NCBI RefSeq assembly: GCF_019795295.1
Contig: NZ_JAIMCG010000002.1
Location: 310,001 to 374,000, forward strand
Length of the DNA stretch: 64,000 nt
Direction: 5' to 3'
DNA from: Cupriavidus sp. AU9028
GTDB lineage: Bacteria; Pseudomonadota; Gammaproteobacteria; Burkholderiales; Burkholderiaceae
Positions 1 through 8,181 of the stretch are shown piece by piece. The notes below the pieces were generated by a model, which saw only the letters and a program-made list of their open reading frames with translations, had not been told where the DNA came from and did no database searches. A program made the position numbers and the translations under genes. Position 1 is the first letter of the stretch; each line of letters opens with the position of its first letter.

Positions 1-663
1 CTGCAGATAGATCGGCAGCAGCGTGTAGACCGCCGCGATGCCGATGCCCGAGCCCAGGCTACCGATCGCCCCGGCCGGCGTCATGCGAACGAGATCCTGC
101 GGCATCAGCGGCTCGACGTGCCCTACCTCGGGCGCGGTCCTCGGCAGAATGCCCATCGGCAGCACAGCCAGCGAGCCAAGCAGTCCCGCGACCATGAACG
201 GCGCGCTGTCACCAACCGTGCTCGCCGCGCCAAGGCCCATCTGCGCGAGCATGATCGAGCCGTAGAGCGCAATCATGTAGATCGCCAGCAGGCGTCCTCG
301 GGACTTTGTATCCCCGGCAAGCAGCAGCCAGCTTTCCACCACCAGATAGATGCCGACCATCGCCCAGCCGTTGACCAGGCGTAGGAAGAACCAGAGCCAA
401 GGATCGAAGATCAAGCCTTGCAGCAGATAGGTGATCGACGCCAGTGAGGCGAAGCTGCTGTAGGAGCGGATGTGACCGACTCGGGTGATGAGCCGGTCGC
501 TCGTTACGGCGCCAAGCGTTAGCCCAATGAAATAGGCCGACGAGATGGCACCGATCATGGTGGCCGAGACAGAGGCAGCGTCGAGGCGGAGAGATGTCAG
601 GGATGACATGAAGCCGCTGCCTAGACTGACGATGAATAAACCTAAAAGTGGCCCAATCGCCAT
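1..663 (-). CDS. MFS transporter, YcaD-like, C-terminal part outside window
   Basis: Inner-membrane major facilitator permease of unknown substrate. The translation on the minus strand starts MAIGPLLGLFIVSLGSGF at an ATG (663-661) and stays open to the window edge, giving about 221 residues that cover roughly the first six to seven membrane segments. It resembles E. coli YcaD: an SAYFIGLTLGA stretch, the following RVGHIRSY loop, a VVESWLLL segment and SRGRLLAIYM. A TTG seven codons upstream is an alternative start because no clear ribosome site precedes the ATG. It is the last typical high-G+C gene before the lower-G+C region starting near 664, so it marks the left side of the inserted segment. 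The MFS call is secure; the substrate is unknown. Confidence 0.8.
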   Translation of the reverse strand, partial: MAIGPLLGLFIVSLGSGFMSSLTSLRLDAASVSATMIGAISSAYFIGLTLGAVTSDRLITRVGHIRSYSSFASLASITYLLQGLIFDPWLWFFLRLVNGWAMVGIYLVVESWLLLAGDTKSRGRLLAIYMIALYGSIMLAQMGLGAASTVGDSAPFMVAGLLGSLAVLPMGILPRTAPEVGHVEPLMPQDLVRMTPAGAIGSLGSGIGIAAVYTLLPIYLQ

Positions 664-1177
664 GGCCGTGGTGTTGCGGGACAAGACTTTTCTCAGGAGC
701 GTACGGATGGTAGGGGTGAAGGATACCCGAGGTCTTCGCGCAGAGCCTCACCTCAGCGAGCGCTTCTCGGAATGCAAGAGCGAAGTGGCCGCGGATTCGG
801 AGCGCTCGATCCGCCTATGAACAGAGCCTGCGCTACTGCGGCCTTCTCTTACTCGCGCCACTACAGGCCTGAAATCGCTGTTGCCATTCGTGCTCACACC
901 GATATGCCCCAGCTTCGATAGGCCCATCGAACCACCTTACTCTTGAGTCGGTCGGACAGCCCCCCATTAGCGTACCGGCTTCAATCACTCCTCAATTAGG
1001 TATCTCCAACAAGGACTCCTAAGCCACTGCATGTTGGTCGCCCGCAACAGACGCAGCCTTCAAAAAGCCCTGATTGCGGGGAGGTAAGCGGTAGATACTT
1101 CAATTCAATCGTCATTGGCCACTACAATTTAACCTTGCCGAGCAGAGAAAAAATCAACCATCAGGAAGACAAATTAA
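664..1177. other. Intergenic region, left flank of the defence-like module
   Basis: About 510 bases with no convincing gene. Base composition becomes more A+T-rich toward the right than in surrounding core genes. A TACAAT hexamer near 1122-1127 could be a -10 element for the gene at 1178, but I see no good -35 partner. AGGAAG at 1160-1165 is a plausible ribosome site. No tRNA, integrase or clear direct repeat that would define an integration site was seen. Confidence 0.4.
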
Positions 1178-2725
1178 ATGCCAGAGACATCGTGGACATC
1201 CCCGGCTTCCGAACCGTCGATTGTAGAGCACTTCAGCATAGAGGGTCTTTACGGCTACAGAACCGTGTCCCTCGCTTCAAAGTATGCAGCGACGATTCTG
1301 ATTGCGCGGAATGGAGCAGGCAAGACAACTCTTCTAGGAGCGCTGGATGCTTTCCTGAAAGGGCAGTTTTATCGACTTGCAAGCGTAGAATTTTCGACCA
1401 TTAATTGCAAACTACGCGGCGTCGACGACCTCTTAACGCTTGACAAGCAAGACGTAGAAGCCATTGCCGCACCCCCATCAAACAAGGACCTATTAAGGAC
1501 GGCGGCGACTATTGACGCATCTCCATCCGATCTCTACGAGTTTATACAGTCCGACTACATAAAACGACTTTCCCGCGGTGAGACCATCAATTTCGGTGAA
1601 AGCGAGATCCACGACAGTCTCATGCGCTCAGTGGTGCGCTACGATAGGGACGAAATTGTTCGTCTTGCAAACAGCCTGCTCTCATCCGTCGAAGAAGCGC
1701 ACCCTCGTATCGCTGACGTGCGTAAGAAAGTGCGCGCTGCGCTCGAAGGGGCGGAAGTTGTCTATCTGCCTACTTACCGACGTATCGAGCTACCCCTTCC
1801 CGCCGAAGATTCTGATGAAATTCTGTTCCGCAGGCGTAAAAGCGTATCCGAGCTACTAAATATCTCAAAAAATGGGCTATTCTCGGGCGACATCAATTTC
1901 GGGCTCTCCGACATATCAGAGCGGCTCACTTGGCTCAACGAACGTCTCGTAAACGAGGCAAACCGCGGTTACAGCAAAATAAGCGCTGACATTATAAATG
2001 AGTTAATCAGCGGAGCGTTAGATCGTGAGGAGCCAGATGTACCAGAGCGACCAAGCAAGGAATCGCTCAATCTTTTCTTCGCTCGACTAAAATCAGCCCG
2101 CCGACGTTCGCATAGCGATATAGCCATACCAAAATTCGACAACATATACGACAGAAGCATTTCGTACGAATCTAACCGGTTTCTAACATATTTCCTTAGC
2201 AAGCTCAATCAAGTAATCAAAGCGACACGAGACATTGATCTAATGGTCGATGGCTTTGTTGAATCTTGCAATCGCTATCTATCGTCGGAGGACTTGAGCA
2301 CGGAAATTGGGCGACTCAAAGCTCGAAATCGAGGGTCCATTAGCACGGACGACAAATATCTCCTGCTGGATCGAGAGGCGCTCAAGGTGAACGTGGTCAG
2401 CGTCCGGACAGGAAGAAAGATATCCATAGAGTCCCTTTCTTCCGGCGAAAAGCAGATGATCTCGCTGTTTGCCAAACTCTATCTTTATCCCGGGAAAAAA
2501 ATCATTCTCGTTGATGAGCCGGAGCTGTCGATGTCCATGGACTGGCAACGGAAGATCCTTGTTGACGTAATCTCGGCGCCGTTATGTAGTCAAGTCGTAG
2601 CGATTACACACTCTCCATTCGTGTTCGATAACGAGCTCGAGCCATATGCGAAACCCCTTTTTCTTAGAATAGACGCGGATGCGGTCCGCCGACTCCACCG
2701 TACAGAGGACGAGTCGAATGGATGA
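1178..2725 (+). CDS. AAA-family ATPase, AriA-like (PARIS-type defence candidate)
   Basis: A 515-residue ABC/SMC-like AAA ATPase of the AAA_15/AAA_21 type. Visible motifs are the Walker A ARNGAGKT at about residues 43-50, the signature LSSGEKQ at 420-426, Walker B ILVDEPE at about 443-449, and a switch histidine in THSPF at about 477-481. The long stretch between Walker A and the signature is helical and charged, as in OLD-like and AriA ATPases. The ATG at 1178 has AGGAAG about 12 bases upstream. The stop overlaps the start of the DUF4435 gene by 8 bases, so the two are probably translationally coupled. Codons are less G+C-rich than in all neighbours, suggesting transfer. In PARIS, AriA forms the scaffold that holds AriB until a phage anti-restriction protein triggers release. 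That this pair works that way is inference from domain content and order. Confidence 0.8.
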   Translation: MPETSWTSPASEPSIVEHFSIEGLYGYRTVSLASKYAATILIARNGAGKTTLLGALDAFLKGQFYRLASVEFSTINCKLRGVDDLLTLDKQDVEAIAAPPSNKDLLRTAATIDASPSDLYEFIQSDYIKRLSRGETINFGESEIHDSLMRSVVRYDRDEIVRLANSLLSSVEEAHPRIADVRKKVRAALEGAEVVYLPTYRRIELPLPAEDSDEILFRRRKSVSELLNISKNGLFSGDINFGLSDISERLTWLNERLVNEANRGYSKISADIINELISGALDREEPDVPERPSKESLNLFFARLKSARRRSHSDIAIPKFDNIYDRSISYESNRFLTYFLSKLNQVIKATRDIDLMVDGFVESCNRYLSSEDLSTEIGRLKARNRGSISTDDKYLLLDREALKVNVVSVRTGRKISIESLSSGEKQMISLFAKLYLYPGKKIILVDEPELSMSMDWQRKILVDVISAPLCSQVVAITHSPFVFDNELEPYAKPLFLRIDADAVRRLHRTEDESNG

Positions 2726-3677
2726 TTTTCAAGAGGCCGTGATGGAGGAGCTTTCGTATCTGGAGGATATGAAGAGCTCCCGAGGAGTGGCGGCAGTACT
2801 CAAAGCCCGGCTGGCCCAGATCAGGTCTTCTGCGCCTGACATACCCATTCTTTCTTTCGAAGGGCCGGACGACAAGCTCATTTACTATGCGTGGACTAGC
2901 CGTGTTAGACCGGGATTTAAATACGAACCTTTTGTTTGCAACGGAAAGGATGGCGTCCTCACACTTAGACGTATGGTGCGGAGGGATTTGGGGAATATCG
3001 GAGAGGGAGTTTACTTTCTTATTGACAGGGATTTCGACGATCTTCGTGGCGAGGAAGAGTCCGACGATTTGTTCATGACCGACCTTTACTCGGTTGAAAA
3101 TTACCTTGTAGACGAGCAGGTATTGGACGAATTACTCAAAAACGAATTCCACTGCCACGGCGGACCAGTCGAGCGCAAAAAGATAATCGAAATCTTCGCC
3201 AAGTTGTACGATGAATTTCAAACTATTGTCAGGCCCATCAACTATCGGCTATACATTGCGCGCAAGCTGAACGTTGAACTTGCGGGACGACTTCCAGACC
3301 GCATTGCGAGAATCGCATCCGTCTCGCTATTTGACGTCAAACCGGCTGGTTCCGATGCAGCGAGACTAATAGAATTTACGCGCGAGCCGTCCGCCGATGA
3401 GGTGCAATCGATTCATAATGAGTTCGCCAATCTGTCGCCCAGAGACCGATTTCGGGGAAAGTTTTTTTTGCTTTTTTTCCTGAAATGGTTAGAGCACTTA
3501 GCTTCCGATAGAAATTCGGAGAACCCTAAGTGCTTCCAGAGCACGAATTGCGAAATGAAGGCAAACTTCTCCTTACTAACACTCGGAGCACTTGCAGGAA
3601 AGAGTCCGATGCCATCGGGTTTTGCAGAATTTATAGATCGCGTAAAGGCCCCGAGGCCGCTCCAAAGGGCGGCTTAA
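2718..3677 (+). CDS. DUF4435 (TOPRIM-like) protein, AriB-like effector candidate
   Basis: A 319-residue protein with the DUF4435 pattern. It has SFEGPDDK (Glu48) in the first strand-loop, then NGKDGVLTLRRM, then the acidic LIDRDFDD (Asp103, Asp105) followed by TDLYSVENYLV (Glu127). Glu plus DxD is the layout of TOPRIM-fold metal-dependent nucleases, and all these acidic residues are intact. I chose the ATG at 2718, which is preceded by AGAGGA and overlaps the ATPase stop; an ATG at 2679 would lie deep inside the upstream gene. In PARIS the AriB protein is a toxic nuclease held in check by AriA and reported to cleave tRNA. A stand-alone AAA plus DUF4435 pair that is not PARIS is the main alternative. 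Low G+C matches its partner. Confidence 0.8.
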   Translation: MDDFQEAVMEELSYLEDMKSSRGVAAVLKARLAQIRSSAPDIPILSFEGPDDKLIYYAWTSRVRPGFKYEPFVCNGKDGVLTLRRMVRRDLGNIGEGVYFLIDRDFDDLRGEEESDDLFMTDLYSVENYLVDEQVLDELLKNEFHCHGGPVERKKIIEIFAKLYDEFQTIVRPINYRLYIARKLNVELAGRLPDRIARIASVSLFDVKPAGSDAARLIEFTREPSADEVQSIHNEFANLSPRDRFRGKFFLLFFLKWLEHLASDRNSENPKCFQSTNCEMKANFSLLTLGALAGKSPMPSGFAEFIDRVKAPRPLQRAA

Positions 3678-3754
3678 ACAAATAGCAGAAGCGGGATATT
3701 GAGAGAGCCGTGCATCGTGCGAAAGTTTCCCCAAAACAAAAGGCCATGGGCATC

Positions 3755-3853
3755 CTTCCCTGACGCCGATGGCCCTTAGGGCGTTCCATCCGCAAGAGAA
3801 AAGAGAAACGCCGTGCGGCTCCCCGCACGGCGCTCCTTCGGGCGTCAGGGAAG
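3755..3853. repeat. 13-bp perfect inverted repeat surrounding the czc terminator
   Basis: CTTCCCTGACGCC at 3755-3767 is repeated as its exact reverse complement GGCGTCAGGGAAG at 3841-3853, with about 73 bases between. The inner terminator hairpin (3809-3832) sits inside. This is the right-hand junction between the low-G+C defence-like genes and the core czc operon, so the repeat could be a large secondary structure or a remnant of the insertion. Confidence 0.6.
3796..3832 (-). terminator. Rho-independent terminator of the czc-type operon
   Basis: A perfect 10-bp stem (CGCCGTGCGG at 3809-3818, CCGCACGGCG at 3823-3832) has a 4-base loop. On the minus strand it is followed by TTTCTCTTTTCTC. It lies about 55 bases after the stop of the efflux pump gene ending at 3888. 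Confidence 0.8.
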
Positions 3854-3887
3854 TCCTCGACCTCCCTGATCAAACTACACCTGACCC

Positions 3888-6800
3888 CTACACCGCCTCA
3901 TCCTTCGCCGGATCCACCTTCCGATCATCAAACCAGCGATACAACGTAGGCACCATCACCAGCGTCAGCAGCGTCGAAGTAATCAACCCCCCAATCACCA
4001 CCACGGCCAGCGGCCGCTGAACCTCGGACCCCGGCCCAGTAGCAAACAGGAACGGCACCAGGCCCAACAGCGCAATCGTCGCCGTCATCATCACCGGCCG
4101 GAACCGCTTTTCAGCGCCGTGCCTGACGGCCTCGTCCAGCTCCATCCCGCCATCACGCAAATTGCGGATATACGAAACGAGCACGACGCCGTTCAGCACC
4201 GCAATCCCCCACAGCGCAATAAAGCCCACGGAAGCCGGCACCGACAGATACTCGCCGGTGACCGCCAGCCCGATGATCCCGCCGATCGATGCGAACGGCA
4301 GCACCGTGATGATCAGCGTGGCGAAGCGCAGCGAGTTGAACAGCAGGAACAGCAGGAAGAAGATCGCGGCGATAGTGATCGGCACGATGATCTTCAGGTG
4401 GCCCATGGCGCGTTCCATGTTCTGGAACTGGCCGCCCCACTCGTAGTAGTAGCCTTCGGGCAGCCGCACCTTCTGCGCAGTCGCCTGCTGCAGTTCGGCG
4501 ACGAAGCCGCCGAGGTCGCGGTCCTTGACGTTGATCATGACCACGACACGGCGCTTGGCCATTTCGCGGCTGATCTGCGCGGGGCCGTCGCTGACTTCGA
4601 TCTTGGCAACGCTTTGCAGCGGCACCTGGATGCCGTCAGGCGTGGTGACCAGCAGCTGGCGGATCGACTGGACATCGTGGCGGAAGCGCTCGGGCAGACG
4701 CACTGCCGCGCTGAAGCGGCGCTCGCCTTCGAAGATGTCGGTGGCGCGCTTGCCGCCAATCGAGATCTCGATGATGTCGTGGATATCCGAGACGTTGAGC
4801 CCGTAGCGCGCAATGGCCTGGCGGTCGATTTCGATCGACAGGTATTGCTGCCCGGTGATGCGCTCGATGCGGATGTCCTGCGAGCCCTGAATGCTGCCGG
4901 CCACGCGCGCGACTTCGCCGGCGAGTTCGCGCAGTTCGCCGAGGTCGTCGCCGAAGATCTTGACGGCGATGTCGGAGCGCACGCCGCTGACCATTTCGTC
5001 GATCCGGTCCGAGATCGGCTGGGCCATCACGATCTGCACGCCGGGGATGGCGCGCAGTTTTTCGCGGATGGCTTCGGCGATGTCGTCCTGGGTCCAGCCG
5101 TCGGGCCACTCGTCGCGGTCCTTGAGGCTGGCGATCGGGGTCGATTCGTTCTGGCTCTGCGGATCGGCGGGGCTTTCGCCACGGCCGACACCGGAGACGA
5201 CGGACTTGACGCCGGGTACGCTGAGCACCAGCTTGTTGGCCTCCTTCTCCAGCTTGATCGACTCTTCCAGCGAGATGTTGGGCACGCGGTCCAGCGCCGG
5301 AACGATGGAGCCTTCCTTCATCTCGGGCATGAACGAGGAGCCGAGCAGCGGCACGACGCACAGCGTGGCGATGAAGAGGCCAACGGCGCTGAACACGGTC
5401 TTGCGGCTGTTCGCCAGCGCCCAGTTCAGCATGCGCAGGTAGTGGCGCTTGAGGAAGGCGATCACCTTGGTGTCGTGCTCCGCGCCGCCCTTGAGCAGGT
5501 AGGAGGACAGCACCGGCGACAGCGTCAGCGACAGCACGAGCGAGATGGCGAGGGCGATGGCGATGGTGAACGCCAGCGGGGCGAACATCTTGCCTTCGGT
5601 GCCGGTCAGCGTCATCAGCGGCAGGAACACCAGGATGATGATGCCGACGCCGACGATGACGGGCGTGGCGACTTCCTGCACGGCCTTGACCAGGACTTCG
5701 GTCTTGGAGATGCCAAGTTCTTCCTTGCGTCCCAATCGCTCGAACGCATTTTCGACCACCACCACGGAGCCGTCGACCATGAGGCCGATGGCGATCGCCA
5801 ACCCCCCTAGTGACATGAGGTTGGCCGACAGGCCGACATGGTTCATCACCATGAAGGTCAAGAGCGGCGTGAGCACCAGCGTAGCGAGCACGATGACGGA
5901 GGAGCGCAGGTCGCCAAGGAACAGGAACAGCACGATGACGACCAGCACCACGCCTTCGAGCAGCACCTTGGTGACGGTCCACAGTGCGGCGTCGACCAGC
6001 TCGCTACGGTCGTAGTACGGCACGATCTGCAGCCCGCCGGGCAGCATGCCGCGCTCGTTGATCTCGGCTACCCGAGCCTTGACGCGGCTGACGATCTCCT
6101 TCGCGTTGCCCGCGCGCATCATCATGACGATGCCGCCGACCGCTTCGGTCTGGCCGTTCTTGATCAGCGCGCCCTGCCGCACTTCGTGGCCGATGGTGAC
6201 TTCGGCAACGTCGCGCAGATAGACCGGGGTGCCGTCGACTTCCTTGAGCACGATGCTCTGCAGGTCTTCGACGCCGTTGGCCAGACCCACGCCGCGGATG
6301 AGGTACTGCTCAGCGTAGTGGGGCAGGATGCCGCCGCCGGAGTTGGCGTTGTTGCGCGCCAGCGACTCGAATACCTGTTGCACGGACAAGCCGTAGTGGC
6401 GCATCCGGTCGGGGTTGATCAGCGCCTGGTATTGCTTGACGTAGCCACCCTGCGAGTTGATTTCGGCGACGCCGGGGATGGAGCGCAGCATCGGGCGAAC
6501 CACCCAATCCTGCACGATGCGGCGCTCGGCGAGCTCTTCCTGCGTCAGTTCGCGGTCGCCGTCGTCGGGCCGGTCCAGCGTGTACTGGTAGACCTCGCCC
6601 AGACCCGTGGATACCGGGCCGAGCACGGGCGTGACCCCTTCAGGCATGCGGCCGGCGACTTCGATCAGCCGCTCCATGACGAGCTGGCGGGCGAAGTAGA
6701 CGTCGGTCGCGTCGGTGAAGACAAGCGTGATCAGCGACAGGCCCGCCTTGTTCAGCGAGCGCATTTCGACCAGCCCGGGCAGGCCGGTCATGGCGATTTC

Positions 6801-7007
6801 GACCGGGACGGTGACGAAGCGCTCGACTTCCTCGGGCGAACGGCCGGCGGCTTCGGTGGCGATCTGCACCTGGACGTTGGTCACGTCGGGGAACGCATCG
6901 ACCGACAGCTTGGTGGCCGCGCGCAGGCCGAAGAAGAACAGCACCACGGCGATGACGCACACCACCAGCCGCTGGTTGATGGCGGATTGGACTAAGGATC
7001 GGATCAT
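3888..7007 (-). CDS. HME-RND heavy-metal efflux pump, CzcA family
   Basis: A 1039-residue inner-membrane RND pump that exports metal cations by proton antiport across the envelope with the adaptor and outer-membrane channel encoded just upstream. Family marks include DAFPDVTNVQVQI near residue 35, DATDVYFARQLV, PVSTGLGEVYQYTL, and in the fourth membrane segment AIGLMVDGSVVVVEN with the expected Asp and Glu for proton relay. Usual CzcA length is about 1040-1070. The start at 7007 (MIRSLVQSAINQR) lies 4 bases after the adaptor stop; an upstream ATG would overlap the adaptor gene. The fourth-segment signature differs from the DFGxxVDGAVV form of classical Zn/Co/Cd CzcA, so the metal is uncertain. 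A strong terminator follows at 3796-3832. Confidence 0.92.
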   Translation of the reverse strand: MIRSLVQSAINQRLVVCVIAVVLFFFGLRAATKLSVDAFPDVTNVQVQIATEAAGRSPEEVERFVTVPVEIAMTGLPGLVEMRSLNKAGLSLITLVFTDATDVYFARQLVMERLIEVAGRMPEGVTPVLGPVSTGLGEVYQYTLDRPDDGDRELTQEELAERRIVQDWVVRPMLRSIPGVAEINSQGGYVKQYQALINPDRMRHYGLSVQQVFESLARNNANSGGGILPHYAEQYLIRGVGLANGVEDLQSIVLKEVDGTPVYLRDVAEVTIGHEVRQGALIKNGQTEAVGGIVMMMRAGNAKEIVSRVKARVAEINERGMLPGGLQIVPYYDRSELVDAALWTVTKVLLEGVVLVVIVLFLFLGDLRSSVIVLATLVLTPLLTFMVMNHVGLSANLMSLGGLAIAIGLMVDGSVVVVENAFERLGRKEELGISKTEVLVKAVQEVATPVIVGVGIIILVFLPLMTLTGTEGKMFAPLAFTIAIALAISLVLSLTLSPVLSSYLLKGGAEHDTKVIAFLKRHYLRMLNWALANSRKTVFSAVGLFIATLCVVPLLGSSFMPEMKEGSIVPALDRVPNISLEESIKLEKEANKLVLSVPGVKSVVSGVGRGESPADPQSQNESTPIASLKDRDEWPDGWTQDDIAEAIREKLRAIPGVQIVMAQPISDRIDEMVSGVRSDIAVKIFGDDLGELRELAGEVARVAGSIQGSQDIRIERITGQQYLSIEIDRQAIARYGLNVSDIHDIIEISIGGKRATDIFEGERRFSAAVRLPERFRHDVQSIRQLLVTTPDGIQVPLQSVAKIEVSDGPAQISREMAKRRVVVMINVKDRDLGGFVAELQQATAQKVRLPEGYYYEWGGQFQNMERAMGHLKIIVPITIAAIFFLLFLLFNSLRFATLIITVLPFASIGGIIGLAVTGEYLSVPASVGFIALWGIAVLNGVVLVSYIRNLRDGGMELDEAVRHGAEKRFRPVMMTATIALLGLVPFLFATGPGSEVQRPLAVVVIGGLITSTLLTLVMVPTLYRWFDDRKVDPAKDEAV

Positions 7008-7011
7008 GGCG

Positions 7012-8181
7012 TCAACCTTGCTCGAGTCGCTTGCGCTCGTTGTCGAGATGGAAGGCGCCATTGACGACCACGCGGTCGCCCGACTTCAGTCCGCTTTGCA
7101 CGACGCGCATGCCGTCGCTCTCCGCACCCAGCTTGACCTTGACCGCGCGATAGGTGTTCTCGCCCTGCTGGACGTAGACCTGCTCTTCGTTGCCATCGCG
7201 CACGACGGCCGAGCCCGGCACGACCAGGCGGTCGGTCGGCTTGCTGGCGATCAGCATGCTGGCGAGCATGGCGGGCTTGAGCCTGCCGTCGCGGTTTTCC
7301 AGCTCGGTGCGGACCAGCACGGTGCGCGATTGCGGGTTGACGGTGCGGCCGACGTAGATCAGCTTGCCGGTGATGCGGTCGCTGCCCTGCCCGTTGGCGA
7401 GCGACGGTACCTGGATGTCGACGGATTGCCCTTCGGCGACCAGCGCGGCCTGCTGTTCGGGCACTTCGGCGACGACCCAGACACGCGAGAGGTCGGCGAC
7501 GGTATAGAGGGTCTCGGCCGGCTGCACGACCTGGCCTTGCGCGACGTTGCGCTCGACGACGGTGCCGCCGATGCTCGAATAGACCGACGAGATCGAGTTG
7601 ATGCGGCCGGTGCGGGCCAGCTCGTCGATGGCCTTGGCGGACATGCCGAGCACGCGCAGCTGGTCGCGCGCGGCGCGCATTTCGGCGGAGGCGATGGCGT
7701 ACTCGCTCTCGCGGCGCTGCAGTTCGCCGCGGCCGATCACGTCGGCGGAGAACAGCTGCGTGGCGCGCTCGGCATTGCGCTGCTGCAGTTCGGCCTGGGC
7801 GGCGGCACGTACAAAGGCCATCTGCGTGGTGCCCAGTTCGGTGCTGTGCAGTTGCGCCAGCACCTGGCCGGGCTTGACTTCGTCACCGAGCAGCGCATGC
7901 AGCTTGGTGATGCGGCCGGTCACGGAGGCGCCGATGCGCGTGACGCGTTGCTCGTCGAAATCGATGCGGCCGGCCACGTGCAGCACTTCGCTGAACGGGC
8001 TGGTAGTGACGGCGGCCACGGTCAGGCGCTGTTGCAGCTCGGGCGCGGGTTGGACGACGCCCGGCGGCAGCTTCGGCGCTTCGGCGGCCGGTGCGCTGTC
8101 TTCCGAGGAGCAGGCGGCAAGAACGAACATCATGGCGGCAGCCGCCGCCAGGGTACGAATGGATTGGGGGCGCATGGTCAC
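7012..8181 (-). CDS. Periplasmic adaptor (membrane fusion) subunit, CzcB family
   Basis: A 389-residue membrane fusion protein that links the RND pump to the outer-membrane channel in the periplasm. The N-terminus has a lipoprotein signal (MFVLAACSSED, lipobox LAAC), so it is probably anchored in the inner membrane. A biotinyl-lipoyl-like half motif (GRITKLHALLGDEVKPGQVL) and its partner (GGTVVERNVAQGQVVQP) flank a helical hairpin rich in Ala, Gln and Glu. A beta-barrel domain follows (VWVVAEVPEQQAALV). It overlaps the channel gene by 4 bases (ATGA) and the pump gene begins 4 bases after it, so all three are one operon. A second ATG two codons in is an alternative start. Confidence 0.9.
   Translation of the reverse strand: MTMRPQSIRTLAAAAAMMFVLAACSSEDSAPAAEAPKLPPGVVQPAPELQQRLTVAAVTTSPFSEVLHVAGRIDFDEQRVTRIGASVTGRITKLHALLGDEVKPGQVLAQLHSTELGTTQMAFVRAAAQAELQQRNAERATQLFSADVIGRGELQRRESEYAIASAEMRAARDQLRVLGMSAKAIDELARTGRINSISSVYSSIGGTVVERNVAQGQVVQPAETLYTVADLSRVWVVAEVPEQQAALVAEGQSVDIQVPSLANGQGSDRITGKLIYVGRTVNPQSRTVLVRTELENRDGRLKPAMLASMLIASKPTDRLVVPGSAVVRDGNEEQVYVQQGENTYRAVKVKLGAESDGMRVVQSGLKSGDRVVVNGAFHLDNERKRLEQG

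Noticed and set aside
4119-5810. Long plus-strand open frame antisense to the RND pump gene
   Set aside because: High G+C makes long antisense frames common; it has no family pattern and the real gene on the other strand is clear.
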